Assembly (NCBI GenBank): GCA_029449235.1
Contig: JANATG010000006.1
Location: 682,001-746,000 of the forward strand
DNA: 64,000 bases
From: Linnemannia schmuckeri
Lineage: Eukaryota; Mortierellomycota; Mortierellomycetes; Mortierellales; Mortierellaceae
Direction: 5' to 3'
Made by a program: the position numbers and the translations under genes. The notes under the pieces were generated by a model, which saw only the letters and a program-made list of their open reading frames with translations, made no database searches and was not told where the DNA came from. Numbering within the stretch: position 1 is the first letter of the stretch; each line of letters starts with the position of its first letter. Below, one piece after another: positions 11,349 through 21,757 of this stretch.

Positions 11349-12667
11349 TAGGGAGAGGGTCGAGGGCCAGAGTTGTAGGACCGCTGTCAAGTCCTCAATT
11401 GGTATGGGGGAAAAGGGGTTGTAGGTCGAAGGAAGGTTGATAGTAGGGAGTAGTGATAATAGTGTCCTAAGGAACCACACGAAATGATACACTGCAGCGC
11501 GCCAGCGAAACTCTTGTCAGCACTGCTCTCGTCCAAGAAGTGATGTGTAAAAGGACAAAGAGCAGACAAGAGGGCTGGGCACACTACTAATACTATGTCT
11601 ACTAAAGAATATGACTACTAATCTAAGGCGTCGCCACCGCTGCCTAGTCACCACCTCTTTTGTTATAAGAGTAAATAAAAATAGGGTGGTATTGAGGGAG
11701 AGAGGGGTTCTTGGCCGGAGAGTTTTTGGCTGTTACATTTACAGTTGACGGGATAGGACAAGGGGTTCTTATTGGTGATCCTCTCTGGCACATTGCTAAG
11801 ACACTTGCGGGTCGTACTGAGTCAATTAATATTGATCAATGGCTGTTGCTTGAAAGAAAAGCAAGGCTCTTTTTCTAGGGTGCATGCAGAAGCTACTATG
11901 GGCGATATTTGGTGAAACTAACTTAAAGGGAACATGTGCGTAAAAATACGTCGGTGAGGATGATCATTTAGAGCGTACAGGTTGAACGATACAAAGGGAG
12001 AAAGCGCTCAAGATGCTTCGGAATAAAGAACAGCCCTTGAACCATGCGCGTGAAAGAAAATAATGAGAAAGAAAAAAAAGAGAGAGTGAGGTGTTGTTCT
12101 TTCGAACAAATCTATAGAACAATAGGCTTAATCTCAGCGGATCGTAGCAACATGGCTACTCTACTGCTTACAATGCCCCGTTCAATTAAAGTCGCCTGCA
12201 ATAGATTTATCTCTTTCAATACTCGAAATTTACTATTAGTAGGAATTTCACAAAACCTTTCCGCTCTGCAAGACAGCCCCATGCAGTATGATTCAGGATC
12301 TGAGGATCTATTCGTACTCAACTAAAAATCGGAAAAGGCGGTAGTCGTCGCGTTCTAGCACGGGCTATAACTTAGAGGCGTTCAGCCATAGCCCAACGGA
12401 TGATAGCTTCGGGCTATTTCCAGCTCAAGCAGGCCCAAATACCAATTATCCGAATGAACACTTCCTTGAGGACAAAGTTCAATCACAATTGCAACAGCTT
12501 CTCATCAGTAGGGTAAAACTAACCTATCCCACGACGGTCTAAGTCCCAAGGCTTGTTCCCTATTAGTGGGTGAACAATCCAGCGCTTACTGAATTCTGCT
12601 TCAGCATGATAGGAAGAATCGACATCAAAGGATCAAAAAGCAATGTCGCTATGAACCTTGACTGCCA
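11349..12667. repeat. Left arm of 1,319-bp inverted repeat
   Basis: Position x here pairs with 33868-x on the other strand, so 11349..12667 matches 21201..22519 in reverse complement. Stretches compared at both ends and in the middle show no indel and no clear mismatch. Homology stops abruptly at both ends. The inner part is a decayed 28S rRNA 3' end. The outer ~760 bp is T-rich spacer-like DNA without a coding signal. Confidence 0.92.
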
Positions 12668-12690
12668 TAAGCCAATTAGCCCCTGTTCTG
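12111..12690 (-). pseudogene. Decayed 28S rRNA 3' end (left copy)
   Basis: Read on the minus strand it follows the last ~550 nt of 25S/28S rRNA: the peptidyl-transferase/sarcin-side block, ggattgttcacccactaata, gttttaccctactgatga, ttcattcggataattggta, ctgaacgcctctaagt, and the terminal gtaagcagtagagtagcc. It has many substitutions and a poorly conserved stretch before the last ~100 nt. No 18S, 5.8S or 28S 5' part is attached. Confidence 0.88.
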
Positions 12691-14294
12691 ACGCTGATCC
12701 CTATTCCCTTCCGATTTGACTTTGCCCATAAGACAACTCAGGGTCTATTACAGAGTGCAATGGAGAGCGGGATTGCAGGAATAAGGACCCAAAGAAATCT
12801 CGACTAGTTACTGCTAAGACAGGGTGCAGGCTCCTGACCATTGCGAGGCAGAGTGAACAATACCTTTTTTTTTGTCGAACGAGTCAAAAAAAATATCTTG
12901 GAGGAAAAAACTAGTAATCACATTCCCACACATGCCGCAATCATTCGAACTACATGCTGTGAAATCTGGGTTCCAATTGTCATCAGAATAATGACTAACA
13001 CTGTAAAACACATCCTGCATATTGTATCCATCATAGTCGTCTCCATAATACCACGAGAAGCAAGTGAACATTCTAGACAGCTTCTTTAAAAAGGGATGCA
13101 ACAAGGATTTGGAGGAATAGGGCATTCTACGCGCATGCATCCAAGGTAGGACTTTGTGGGTGTCGGGGTTCTAAGGGATGAGGATAAAATGAGTCTCCCC
13201 CAGGTCTAAGCACAGTTCGTAGTGCTCCAATTCCACACCTCTCAAATCGGAGGAACTAGGGTCAGGCGGGTTGAGGTGTGCTATTGCCTTCTTGATGTCG
13301 TCAAGGATGCTTTGGTACAGGAGCGTCTGAGACCCAATCAGTTGACTGTCACTGTGTTCGAAGATCATCTCTCCACCCATCTCGCAACGAAAAAGCAGGT
13401 AACTTGGGAAGGTTTATAAATAATAGAGGCGTCACGATCTAGGGCAGGCCAAAGGAGGATCAGACAGGTGGGAACGGTGTGCAGGAATATGTAAGATGGA
13501 AAGTAACAAGAGTGGGATCGAACTGTCTGATATAGTGCAAGAGAAGGCCAGCAGGGAAATCGTCTCAATTTATACCATGAACTGTGGAATACAGAGGCAG
13601 AGTGAACAATAGATCATTTTAAGTTGCATAACTTGCTTCGCCATTTTCTTAGAACGCATGAGTATCGGCTGCACACACAGCAGAAAGTGACACTTAGCAA
13701 AGCAAAGCCTGTAGGAAGTGATTTAGTAAGGTAACAAATAGTAATGCAGTAGATGACGAAGTGGCAGTCTTTAAAATGACAGATGGCAAAACAAAGGGAC
13801 AATGGCAAAGCAGGAATTGGCCACTGCCTGAACAAATAAAAGGCATATGTTTTTATCGTTCGATTTTTGTGATCGGTTGTCAGGTACCTTTGAATTATTC
13901 CTCAGTTCCCTTGAAAAGTATCGGTGACTTGTGGTCAATGGAAAGAATGCGTCTGTTGTTTTCTTACGCACTACAGAGAGGTTGATATGCTCAACACAAC
14001 CCACTCAGGCGATGATGTCTCCACGGAGGTGGGGCTCATCACATAGTGCACTTATTCATTGAATACATAAGATGGTCTAAACTAAAAATAAGCCCATACC
14101 GCAATACTCTGAAATATCTTTATGTCCCTCTTGTGCGAGACTGTTATGCCTCTTGAAATCGACTGCAGAATTCAATAGCAAGGGATGAAGGAGAGCCTGA
14201 AGGGGACAGAAGCAAAGGGTGTGAGCACATATAAAAATATTTGTTGATATTGAAGGAGAAATAGCAACGAAGACGGAAGGATATAATAGTGTTT
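12691..14294. other. Island interior, mostly non-coding
   Basis: Apart from one short minus-strand frame at 13171-13380, nothing has coding character. A short phrase, ggcagagtgaacaata, occurs twice (near 12847 and 13597). No transposase or reverse transcriptase was seen. Confidence 0.4.
13171..13380 (-). CDS. Short unrecognised frame, possible gene fragment
   Basis: 69 residues containing LLYQSILDDIKKAIAHLNPP and GVELEHYELCLDLGETHFIL, ending in a normal stop. Composition (acidic, helix-forming, not repetitive) is more protein-like than surrounding frames. No upstream exon joined cleanly and I recognise no domain. It may be the last exon of a decayed gene. Confidence 0.3.
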   Translation of the reverse strand: MGGEMIFEHSDSQLIGSQTLLYQSILDDIKKAIAHLNPPDPSSSDLRGVELEHYELCLDLGETHFILIP

Positions 14295-15509
14295 CTATGG
14301 CTCTCTATCTGCACCCATGAGTATGTTCTCGATAGACAATAATTCCTGGGCCACCTCATCCATCTTTGGTCTTGCATTTTGGTGACGGCCATTGAGGCAT
14401 CTCTTCATCAGGTTGGTGTATTCAGCGCAGATGCGCATGCCCTCCATCTCGACAAGATCCCCATCTTCTGGTTCTCTACCGGTAGAGATTTCGTACAAAA
14501 GAACACCAAAAGAGTAGACGTCCGACCCGCCGTGGGTGCCACTTACAGTCGTCTCAGGAGCCCACCATCTCCGGTAATGCTCATCTATCTTTGGATACTC
14601 ACCCGTCTCGTAAGTATCCCGCTTGCACATCTCAAATCCTGTAATCTTGGGCTCCAGCTCCTCCTTTCCATTCTGGCCCTTGTCGATCAAAACATTCGCG
14701 GCCCTGATATCCCTAAGAACTACACCTTTCTTCCCCCCGTCGACATCTACATCATGTAATGCCATAATGGCATCGGCCACCTTCCGTGCGATCTCAACCT
14801 TTTGCAGTGTATTTTTTATGGGAAAATCACTCAAAGGGCCGTGGGTCGTAGTCTCCGTCACAATCATTCGTCCCTGACAGATGCCATGCACATGTAGGAC
14901 AGTATGACAGCCCACGAGACATCCGCTTAGACGAACACTACCCCTAATAAGATCGAGTGGGATACCCTTGATATGCTCGTCTACTTTCCTGACATAGACC
15001 AGTTCGCGATTGTAGATTCCCATGTGAATAGTTCCAAATGGGAACTTTCCCACTTCACCGCCAACCTCGAGATCATCTGGGTTTATAATCGGGACGTCCA
15101 CAGGCCGTTTTTGTCTCCTCGATACCCCTTCTTCGAAAAGTTCGGCTTGCCGGTCCTCCTCGTCCAACACGGTATCAGGAACCACTTGAAGAACTGAGGC
15201 CGTCCATTTTTCCAGTGCTTTCGAGTGTTGTTCAATGATATCAGGTATGTCCTCAGACCGAATGAGGCGCAGTAACCACCCATAACCCGTGAACTTGGTG
15301 AGATGGGTCCTGCATTTTTCAAGGGTCGCAACCAGCTCGTTCAGCTTGGGATCGGTTTTCAAACCGAGCTCGCCATTCTCGAAACGTCTGAGCACCTCAT
15401 TGCACTGGAGGGACAGATAAAAGCATGCCGTTTTGTTGACTCGAGCACGGCTTGCCGCACTAGATATGCTTGTCACTAAATTGAATATTGTGCTTGTTAT
15501 ATCGGCCAT
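14295..15509 (-). CDS. MLKL-like pseudokinase with N-terminal helical bundle
   Basis: Single exon, 404 residues. Residues 1-~125 are predicted helical (FYLSLQCNEVLRRFENGEL; KTDPKLNELVATLEKCRTHL; DIIEQHSKALEKWTASVLQV) and resemble the four-helix N-terminal domain of MLKL/HeLo-like proteins, which in animals, plants and fungi can permeabilise membranes. The kinase-like domain (~146-400) is degenerate. The lysine strand reads VYVRK (171-175), with Arg at the usual Lys position. The catalytic loop is LRDIRAAN (265-272), keeping Asp but losing His and Lys. DFG is replaced by GFE (291-293). WAPE and the F-helix (SDVYSFGVLLYE) remain. A pseudokinase is therefore likely: nucleotide sensing or scaffolding, not phosphotransfer. 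It diverges from the TKL-Sel1 gene beside it; an upstream kinase releasing the bundle would parallel RIPK3-MLKL, but that is inference. Confidence 0.8.
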   Translation of the reverse strand: MADITSTIFNLVTSISSAASRARVNKTACFYLSLQCNEVLRRFENGELGLKTDPKLNELVATLEKCRTHLTKFTGYGWLLRLIRSEDIPDIIEQHSKALEKWTASVLQVVPDTVLDEEDRQAELFEEGVSRRQKRPVDVPIINPDDLEVGGEVGKFPFGTIHMGIYNRELVYVRKVDEHIKGIPLDLIRGSVRLSGCLVGCHTVLHVHGICQGRMIVTETTTHGPLSDFPIKNTLQKVEIARKVADAIMALHDVDVDGGKKGVVLRDIRAANVLIDKGQNGKEELEPKITGFEMCKRDTYETGEYPKIDEHYRRWWAPETTVSGTHGGSDVYSFGVLLYEISTGREPEDGDLVEMEGMRICAEYTNLMKRCLNGRHQNARPKMDEVAQELLSIENILMGADREP

Positions 15510-16450
15510 CTCGCTTGTGTTGGACAGGGGGTTTCTAGTACTGGAAACAAGTGATAGGTTCGGGTGTTTAGTGGAAGCAAGAAATGGCTGAAGGATAAGG
15601 CAAAGTTCTGAAAGAGAGGTTATGTCTTATCTATTTTTCACGACTTGTAGACATCGCTATACCAACCTCCTTACAATAGCAATAGAGCAAGAGGGTGTAA
15701 ACAGGTGGAGCAAGAAGGTGTGGGAAAAGGTGGAAGGCAAGGGCAAGAGATGAGATAGAGACAAGTGAGAGACAGACAAGATTGGTAGGGACAAGAGGAA
15801 GAGGTTAGATAAGAGGCCTTTTATTATATATAAAGAAAAGGTATTTTATATTTATACAAATGTCTAAGGGGGTCTTTCGAAAAGACGATGGGAGGGATAG
15901 AAAGCAGGGGTAAGTGTGTAGTGATGGCGCAGGTGATGGTGTAGGTAGGTCTAGTATTGACACAGACAAGGTGGATGTTGGCGCAGAGGATGGCAAAGCG
16001 GTTGGTGCAGAGGATGGCAAAGCGGTTGGCGCACACAATGGCAAAGCAGGGAGCAGGCTACACTATCACGCTCGCCAAACCCACTCCTTAATGCTTGAGT
16101 AGTGCAGAGGCGAAATGCAAGGTTGGGCTGAGGAGCAAGGGCAAGAAAAATGGTATGTTTCTTCAACTTTATGAATCGTCACCATCGTAACACCAACATT
16201 GCCAAAAACCACCCCTTAATGCTTGAGCAGTGCAGAGGTGGTAAACAAGGATAGGCTGGGGGAGAAAGGGCGAAGAAAATGATACGCTTCGTCGACTTGG
16301 CAAGTCGTCACAGATGTGAAACTGTTTAGAAGGGCCGAACTTTTCTCCTGCAGTATCTCATCCCCAATCCTCAACAGTTCCGCTCCTCAACAACCCCATA
16401 CCTCAACAATCCCATTCCTCAACAATCTCGCAACATCCATAGGCAAAACA
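15510..16450. promoter_or_regulatory. Divergent intergenic region with tandem repeats
   Basis: This lies between the MLKL-like gene (minus) and the TKL-Sel1 gene (plus). It holds a ~24-bp unit containing gatggcaaagcggttgg, repeated nearly three times (about 15975-16048), and a diverged tandem duplication of ~115 bp (16077-16190 and 16204-16315; shared ccttaatgcttgag). A CCTCAACAA-rich leader (16368-16432) directly precedes the chosen ATG. Confidence 0.5.
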
Positions 16451-18214
16451 ATGGATGATTCTTCTCAAGGAATCGTTACAAGAGAAGTCTGGAGAGGCCA
16501 GATAGTCGTGATAAAAAAACCTCGTCAAGGACAGGACGAGGACAAGTCTTTGCGGCGGGAGGCAGCTATTCTCAAACATCTTGCGGATATACATATCATC
16601 CAGTTCTATGCAGTGGAAGAGGACCCGTTTCAATTGATAATGGAGGATGCTGAGGGAGGAAATCTCATGGCTGCCATCCCAAGTTTGCTCTGGGAAAACA
16701 AGAGAAGGATTACCGGTGAGATTGCCCATGGACTCACCTACATACACAGCCAGGGTATCATTCACTGCGACATCAAGAGTCGTAACGTGTTGCTGACTAA
16801 GAAACTCGAGGTCAAGATTTGCGACTTTGGCTGTGCCATGACAACCACAGACAAGAAGAACAAGGTGTCATGCCATGGGACCTTCGAATGGATGGCGCCT
16901 GAACTTCGACTGGATGCCACTGCGTACTCGCCCAAGTCCGATGTCTACGCTCTAGGTATTGTGATGTGGGAGATGGCGTCAGGCGATGTGCCAAGCAGTA
17001 GGAGTCAAGTCTTGGAGCAGAAACTAGAGAATGTTCCGGAAAATTACTTGGTTGCCATGCAAAACTGCTGGGATCTGGACCCCATGTGTAGACCAGAGAC
17101 TCAAGATTTATCATTCATGAAATATGAGAGTGGTCTCGACGAGGAGCACGAACGGTTTTGGTGGGCGATCCGGAATGGCGATATGTTCAGGAAGGCCATT
17201 ACCATAACAGTTGCTCAATCCGTGTCGACTGATGTGAAGGTGGATTTCGATGTCCAGAAAAAGACCGTGAACTATACGCTGGTGGACCTGAATGATCCTG
17301 TCGCTCTCAAGAACACATCCGCTGTGGAGTCCCTGTTAGAATCTGCCAACAAAGGATCTGATCGGTCAAAGGCTGCGTTGGCTCTTCGCTACTATGAGTC
17401 TGGACGATACAGTGAAGCACTACATTTCGCTCAACAAGTTCGCCATATCCCAGTAGCCTGTTATGTCATGGGCGAGATGTATAGACATGGCCATGGGGTT
17501 GACCGGAACGAAGGAGAGGCACGCAGATTGCATGACGACGCAGCAAAGGGGGGATTCTCGAAGTCGCAAGTTCTAATGGGAGATGGCTGTGCTCGGGCAG
17601 GCCACCTTTCTAACGCCGTGTCTTGGTATCGTAAGGCTGCCTTAAAAGATGATCTGGAAGGACAGTATAGTCTCGGTGTGATGATCTACTATGGCCGTGG
17701 TGTATCTCTTGACCGCAAGGAAGGAGAGCGCTGGATACGCAAGGCTGCCGATCAAGGACATAAGGATGCCCAGGCCGGAATGGGTATTGTTTGCATACAT
17801 CTGAAGGATTATTCGGGGGCGATGCAATGGTGCCTTAAGGCTGGAAACCCCATCTCACACTATCACATTGGCGTTTTATATTATAATGGGTGGTGGGGTG
17901 TCAAGCCGAATTGCGCTGCCGCCAAGGAATGGTTCCAAAAGGCAGCCGACCAGAGGTGTGGTCTTGCAGCATTTGCTCTGGCCAAAATGTACCGCGAGGG
18001 CGAGATGGGGGAAAAGGATATGAACATGGCGATGAAGCAGTACCGCCTTGGTCACGAGTATGGGGACATCCAGTCAACAAATGCTTTGGCTTTACTTCTT
18101 GATGAACAAGGAAGAAAGGCTAGAGGGTATAGAGAGTATATCGATCTACTAAAGGGGGCGAAGAAGAACGGCAGTGTCTTAGCGGAAGCCAATCTCCTTC
18201 TACGGTACATGTAG
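16451..18214 (+). CDS. TKL-type protein kinase with C-terminal Sel1 repeats
   Basis: Single exon; from the ATG at 16451 it encodes 587 residues. The frame is open further upstream but contains no ATG. The kinase domain (~7-225) keeps the lysine (VVIKK, K22), catalytic HCDIKSRN (Asp107, with Cys replacing Arg of HRD), DFG (125-127) and APE, so it is probably active. The glycine loop is not obvious. A linker leads to about seven Sel1-like TPR repeats (~300-575; e.g. YVMGEMYRHGHGV, YSLGVMIYYGRGV, FALAKMYREGEMG), which scaffold protein complexes. TKL-Sel1 fusions are expanded in Mucoromycota such as Rhizophagus. Neighbours are two pseudokinases, suggesting a shared pathway in which this is the only active enzyme. 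Confidence 0.85.
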   Translation: MDDSSQGIVTREVWRGQIVVIKKPRQGQDEDKSLRREAAILKHLADIHIIQFYAVEEDPFQLIMEDAEGGNLMAAIPSLLWENKRRITGEIAHGLTYIHSQGIIHCDIKSRNVLLTKKLEVKICDFGCAMTTTDKKNKVSCHGTFEWMAPELRLDATAYSPKSDVYALGIVMWEMASGDVPSSRSQVLEQKLENVPENYLVAMQNCWDLDPMCRPETQDLSFMKYESGLDEEHERFWWAIRNGDMFRKAITITVAQSVSTDVKVDFDVQKKTVNYTLVDLNDPVALKNTSAVESLLESANKGSDRSKAALALRYYESGRYSEALHFAQQVRHIPVACYVMGEMYRHGHGVDRNEGEARRLHDDAAKGGFSKSQVLMGDGCARAGHLSNAVSWYRKAALKDDLEGQYSLGVMIYYGRGVSLDRKEGERWIRKAADQGHKDAQAGMGIVCIHLKDYSGAMQWCLKAGNPISHYHIGVLYYNGWWGVKPNCAAAKEWFQKAADQRCGLAAFALAKMYREGEMGEKDMNMAMKQYRLGHEYGDIQSTNALALLLDEQGRKARGYREYIDLLKGAKKNGSVLAEANLLLRYM

Positions 18215-18219
18215 TACAC

Positions 18220-18847
18220 AGGTCGGGCCCTTGCCTTCTTTGTTTGCTTTGCCGTCGGTCATCAATTAATCAGGCGATTAAGATGGCGAAGCGAAAGTCA
18301 ACTGATCTTGCTCTCATGATGCCACACACACACACACACAGCTAGTTCATAGTCCTCTTATTCTGCTTAGCTCTTTACTTAGTAACTTGAATAACATCCT
18401 GCCTTCCACCTTCTCCTTCTTCTCACATCCCCTTCTTCTCACATCCCCTTTTATCCTGACTCTCACCCCTGCTCTGTCGTTGAAAAACTACCTTTGACCC
18501 TTCTAATTCGACAGCAAAAATGATTACAATAAACCCTTAAGTCTTTCCTCTATAAATTTAACTGCGCCATTGCTCCTGTTTTCCTTTTTCTTTTCTCTTG
18601 CCATACCTTCGAGCACACTTACCATTTCTTCAACCGCACTTTCCGAACCATTCAAACACACTCTCCACTTGTTAAACCACATTCTCCATTTATTCAACCA
18701 CATTCTCCATTTATTCAACCACACTTTTCATTCATTCAAACACACTTTCCATCCATTCAGCCATACTTTCCATCCATCCATCCACACTTCTCATTCCTTC
18801 AACCGCACCTTCCATCCTAGATTTTCTGTCTGATTCGTAATGGGTAT
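18220..18847. repeat. Pyrimidine-rich CA/CATT repeats before pseudokinase gene
   Basis: From about 18640 to 18815 a loose ~20-bp unit, (C)ATTCAACCACA(C)TTTCCAT, recurs around eight times, partly in exact pairs (18681-18722). A (CA)n run lies at 18322-18340. The region also serves as the 5' flank of the next gene; I could not place a first exon in it. Confidence 0.5.
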
Positions 18848-20532
18848 GTGGTGTTAAACCTAGCACTACTTGAGAGTGAACATTCTCCTACTCGAGATTT
18901 GCAACTAATAAGGCACGAGGTTTTTCTAGAAATTGTCCCATCATCCGTATGTGGGAACTGTGCCAGTCCTCCAGTCGGTGTTCCAAAGTACTTAAGCCAG
19001 ACAGAACGAGCAAAAGTACGCCTAGGATTCTGCGGTATTCGAAAAGTAGCCGTAAAGGAGGTCGTCCATAAACGAGAGATCGATCTCATGGCCATAAGAA
19101 ATAAGAACATCATCCAGTTCTATCACCATTATGGTAACATTCTGATCATGCAGTATGCTGAGGGTCCAACCCTTGCTCAAGTCATTAATACTGTTGAAGA
19201 CATGAGTGAGGAAGTCGCGATCCAAATCAGCAATGGATTAACATATCTTCATAGCCTGTCCATTCTCCATAAGAACATCAGGACAGACAACATCCTTTTG
19301 ACGCAAAATTTCGACGTGAAGATAGCCGGGTTTGGGTCCGAGGACGTGGATTGTAGTGTGGAGTGGTTGGCACCGGAGCTCAGAGAGGATCCGACTCGGT
19401 ACTCTCGCCAGTCAGACATTTATAACCTAGGGGTTATAATGGAGAAAATGGGAAAAGGCTCTCCGACATACATGCATTGGATGGACCTATGTCAAAGCAG
19501 GGAGCCGAATAATAGGCCGCTGGATTGTCCTTTCATTCAAGCCCCCCCGGAAGACCTAAAGGTTAAGGAGTGCGAGACGATGCAGGAGCGGTTGCATAGG
19601 CTCAAAACCATTGCGCTTCAAGGAAATAGCGACGTTGCAAATCATCTCGGATGGATGCATAAAACCGGAACCAAGGTCCCAATCAATGAAACCGAAGCAC
19701 TCGAATGGTTCCTACTTGCCGCTAAGGATCACGCTGATGCCCAGATCACTATGGGGATCCACTATCGCGATACAGACCCCATCGCAGCCGAAGAGTGGTT
19801 CCTCAAGGCCGCAGAACAAGGGTATCACAAAGCTTGGAGTAATCTCGGTCGCCTAATGTTTTCCCAACATCGATATGGCAAGGCGAAGGAATGGTATTGC
19901 AAGGCCGCAGAATTTAATGATGCACACGCGCAGTACTCTCTGGGTGAGATGTATTTTCAAGGGCGCCATGTTTCGCAGGACGATTTACAGGCACTAGAAT
20001 GGTTCCTCAAAGCCGCTGTTCAAGGATATGCGGATGCAGAATACAGTGTAGGATATATGCACCAATACGGGAGAGGTACAAGGCAAGATGATGGGGAAGC
20101 AGAGAAGTGGTATATGAAGGCCATGGAGCAAGGACATATTGCAGCTGAAAGAAGCCTTGCAAAAATGCGCAACGACAAAGTATTCCGTCAATGGGCCCAA
20201 GAGACGGATCTGCCTACTGTATCAGTGGAGGACGTACAACGTCTCGATACAGCGAACCCTAGTGACATATTGAAGAATCTAAAGGCCCATTCTCTTGGCC
20301 CGTATGAATTTTTTCTTCATGCTATGGAAGAAAGAAAGAAGGTTAGTTTTCAATGAAATCTGAAACGATTCTGAGTTAGAACGTATAAGATCAGCAAGAA
20401 AAGGTGGTAACGTTCATTTCCATTGCCAATTGCATTCACTGTCATCAGTTTATTGAGAACTATAGTCACTCCTTGGTTCCTGTCCCTCAAGAAGTCGAAG
20501 GAGAGTCCAGCGATGGATTTGAGGACACATGA
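18848..20532 (+). CDS. Pseudokinase with Sel1 repeats
   Basis: Main exon ..20341, then a GTTAGT donor and a probable last exon 20449..20532, which keeps phase and adds an acidic tail ending SSDGFEDT. The true start is unresolved: the frame opens at 18821, and the first in-frame ATG is within the kinase fold (after KREID), so a 5' exon is missing or the 5' end is lost. The listed start is the first GTG. The kinase-like part keeps VAVK and LAPEL but has HKNIRTDN for HRDxKxxN (catalytic Asp replaced by Asn) and AGFG for DFG, so catalysis is unlikely. Four to five Sel1 repeats follow (e.g. YSLGEMYFQGRHV, YSVGYMHQYGRGT). It resembles the preceding TKL-Sel1 gene and probably arose by duplication followed by loss of activity. 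Confidence 0.75.
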
Positions 20533-21200
20533 GTTTGGTGGGAGGTTGTAGAAAGTTGCAACAGCAGGGGGCAGTACCAATGGAAGCAGGGATGGGGAAT
20601 GAAGATTGGAGCAGTGACAATGATTATTATTATTATGATACAGCTATATACTATATATACAAAATCGTCAACTAGGTTTCTAGGTGTAGTCATAAGGAAT
20701 TAAAGACGAGAGAGAGTGATAGAGAATGACTAACAAGAGAGCAATAGTAAACCTAATACGTTACAAGAGTGGCCTTGGGGTGATGACAGAGAAAAGTTGA
20801 TATTCCTAGCTTGCTCTATAAGCTGGCTAAAATACGCTTAAAATGCTCGCCTTATTTTTTACCTCCTTCATTATACTCGTAACTTCTTCATGCTCCGAGG
20901 CCATAGGCTCTAATGATCATAGTGATCCATGGACCTCAGCTTTCTGATGCACCGCTTAGCACCACGAGAACGTCAACGATTCTCGAGAAAACGCACTTTA
21001 ATTTCAACCTCTCGCTGAAGGTATTATTTTGAGCAATAAACATACCCTAATTCTTTTCTCATTTATTCAAGGTACGCCAATTTCTCAGGATGGTTGGATG
21101 GTTGACAGGTGGTATGTGATATCGACTGTAGAATTGAGGTTGCGGTGCCAAAAAAATTATCATAAGGAGATATGGAGATGTTAACTGTCATGTGGCAGGT
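20533..21200. other. Non-coding, 3' flank of Sel1 pseudokinase
   Basis: AT-rich with short open frames only. No gene, RNA or repeat recognised up to the start of the right arm. Confidence 0.4.
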
Positions 21201-21757
21201 TGGCAGTCAAGGTTCATAGCGACATTGCTTTTTGATCCTTTGATGTCGATTCTTCCTATCATGCTGAAGCAGAATTCAGTAAGCGCTGGATTGTTCACCC
21301 ACTAATAGGGAACAAGCCTTGGGACTTAGACCGTCGTGGGATAGGTTAGTTTTACCCTACTGATGAGAAGCTGTTGCAATTGTGATTGAACTTTGTCCTC
21401 AAGGAAGTGTTCATTCGGATAATTGGTATTTGGGCCTGCTTGAGCTGGAAATAGCCCGAAGCTATCATCCGTTGGGCTATGGCTGAACGCCTCTAAGTTA
21501 TAGCCCGTGCTAGAACGCGACGACTACCGCCTTTTCCGATTTTTAGTTGAGTACGAATAGATCCTCAGATCCTGAATCATACTGCATGGGGCTGTCTTGC
21601 AGAGCGGAAAGGTTTTGTGAAATTCCTACTAATAGTAAATTTCGAGTATTGAAAGAGATAAATCTATTGCAGGCGACTTTAATTGAACGGGGCATTGTAA
21701 GCAGTAGAGTAGCCATGTTGCTACGATCCGCTGAGATTAAGCCTATTGTTCTATAGA
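21201..21757 (+). pseudogene. Decayed 28S rRNA 3' end (right copy)
   Basis: Plus-strand copy matching the same rRNA landmarks as the left copy, ending at the 28S terminus with ctgagattaagcct near 21735. The sequence after it (T-rich, with ttttttttctttc) is where rDNA spacer would begin. Being inside the arm, it matches the left copy, so both decayed before, or were homogenised after, duplication. Confidence 0.88.

Noticed and set aside
12044..12325. 93-codon open frame, repeated at 21543-21824 on the other strand
   Set aside because: It is antisense to the decayed 28S rRNA 3' end in both arms; the frame is a by-product of rRNA sequence and not a gene.
11188..12690. Interpretation as a DNA transposon with ~100-bp terminal inverted repeats
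   Set aside because: The matching ends are both pieces of conserved 28S rRNA in opposite orientation; no transposase and no target-site duplication are present.
16316..16450. Upstream extension of the TKL-Sel1 kinase
   Set aside because: Starts at GTG; no in-frame ATG and a repetitive CCTCAACAA leader, so it is taken as 5' UTR.
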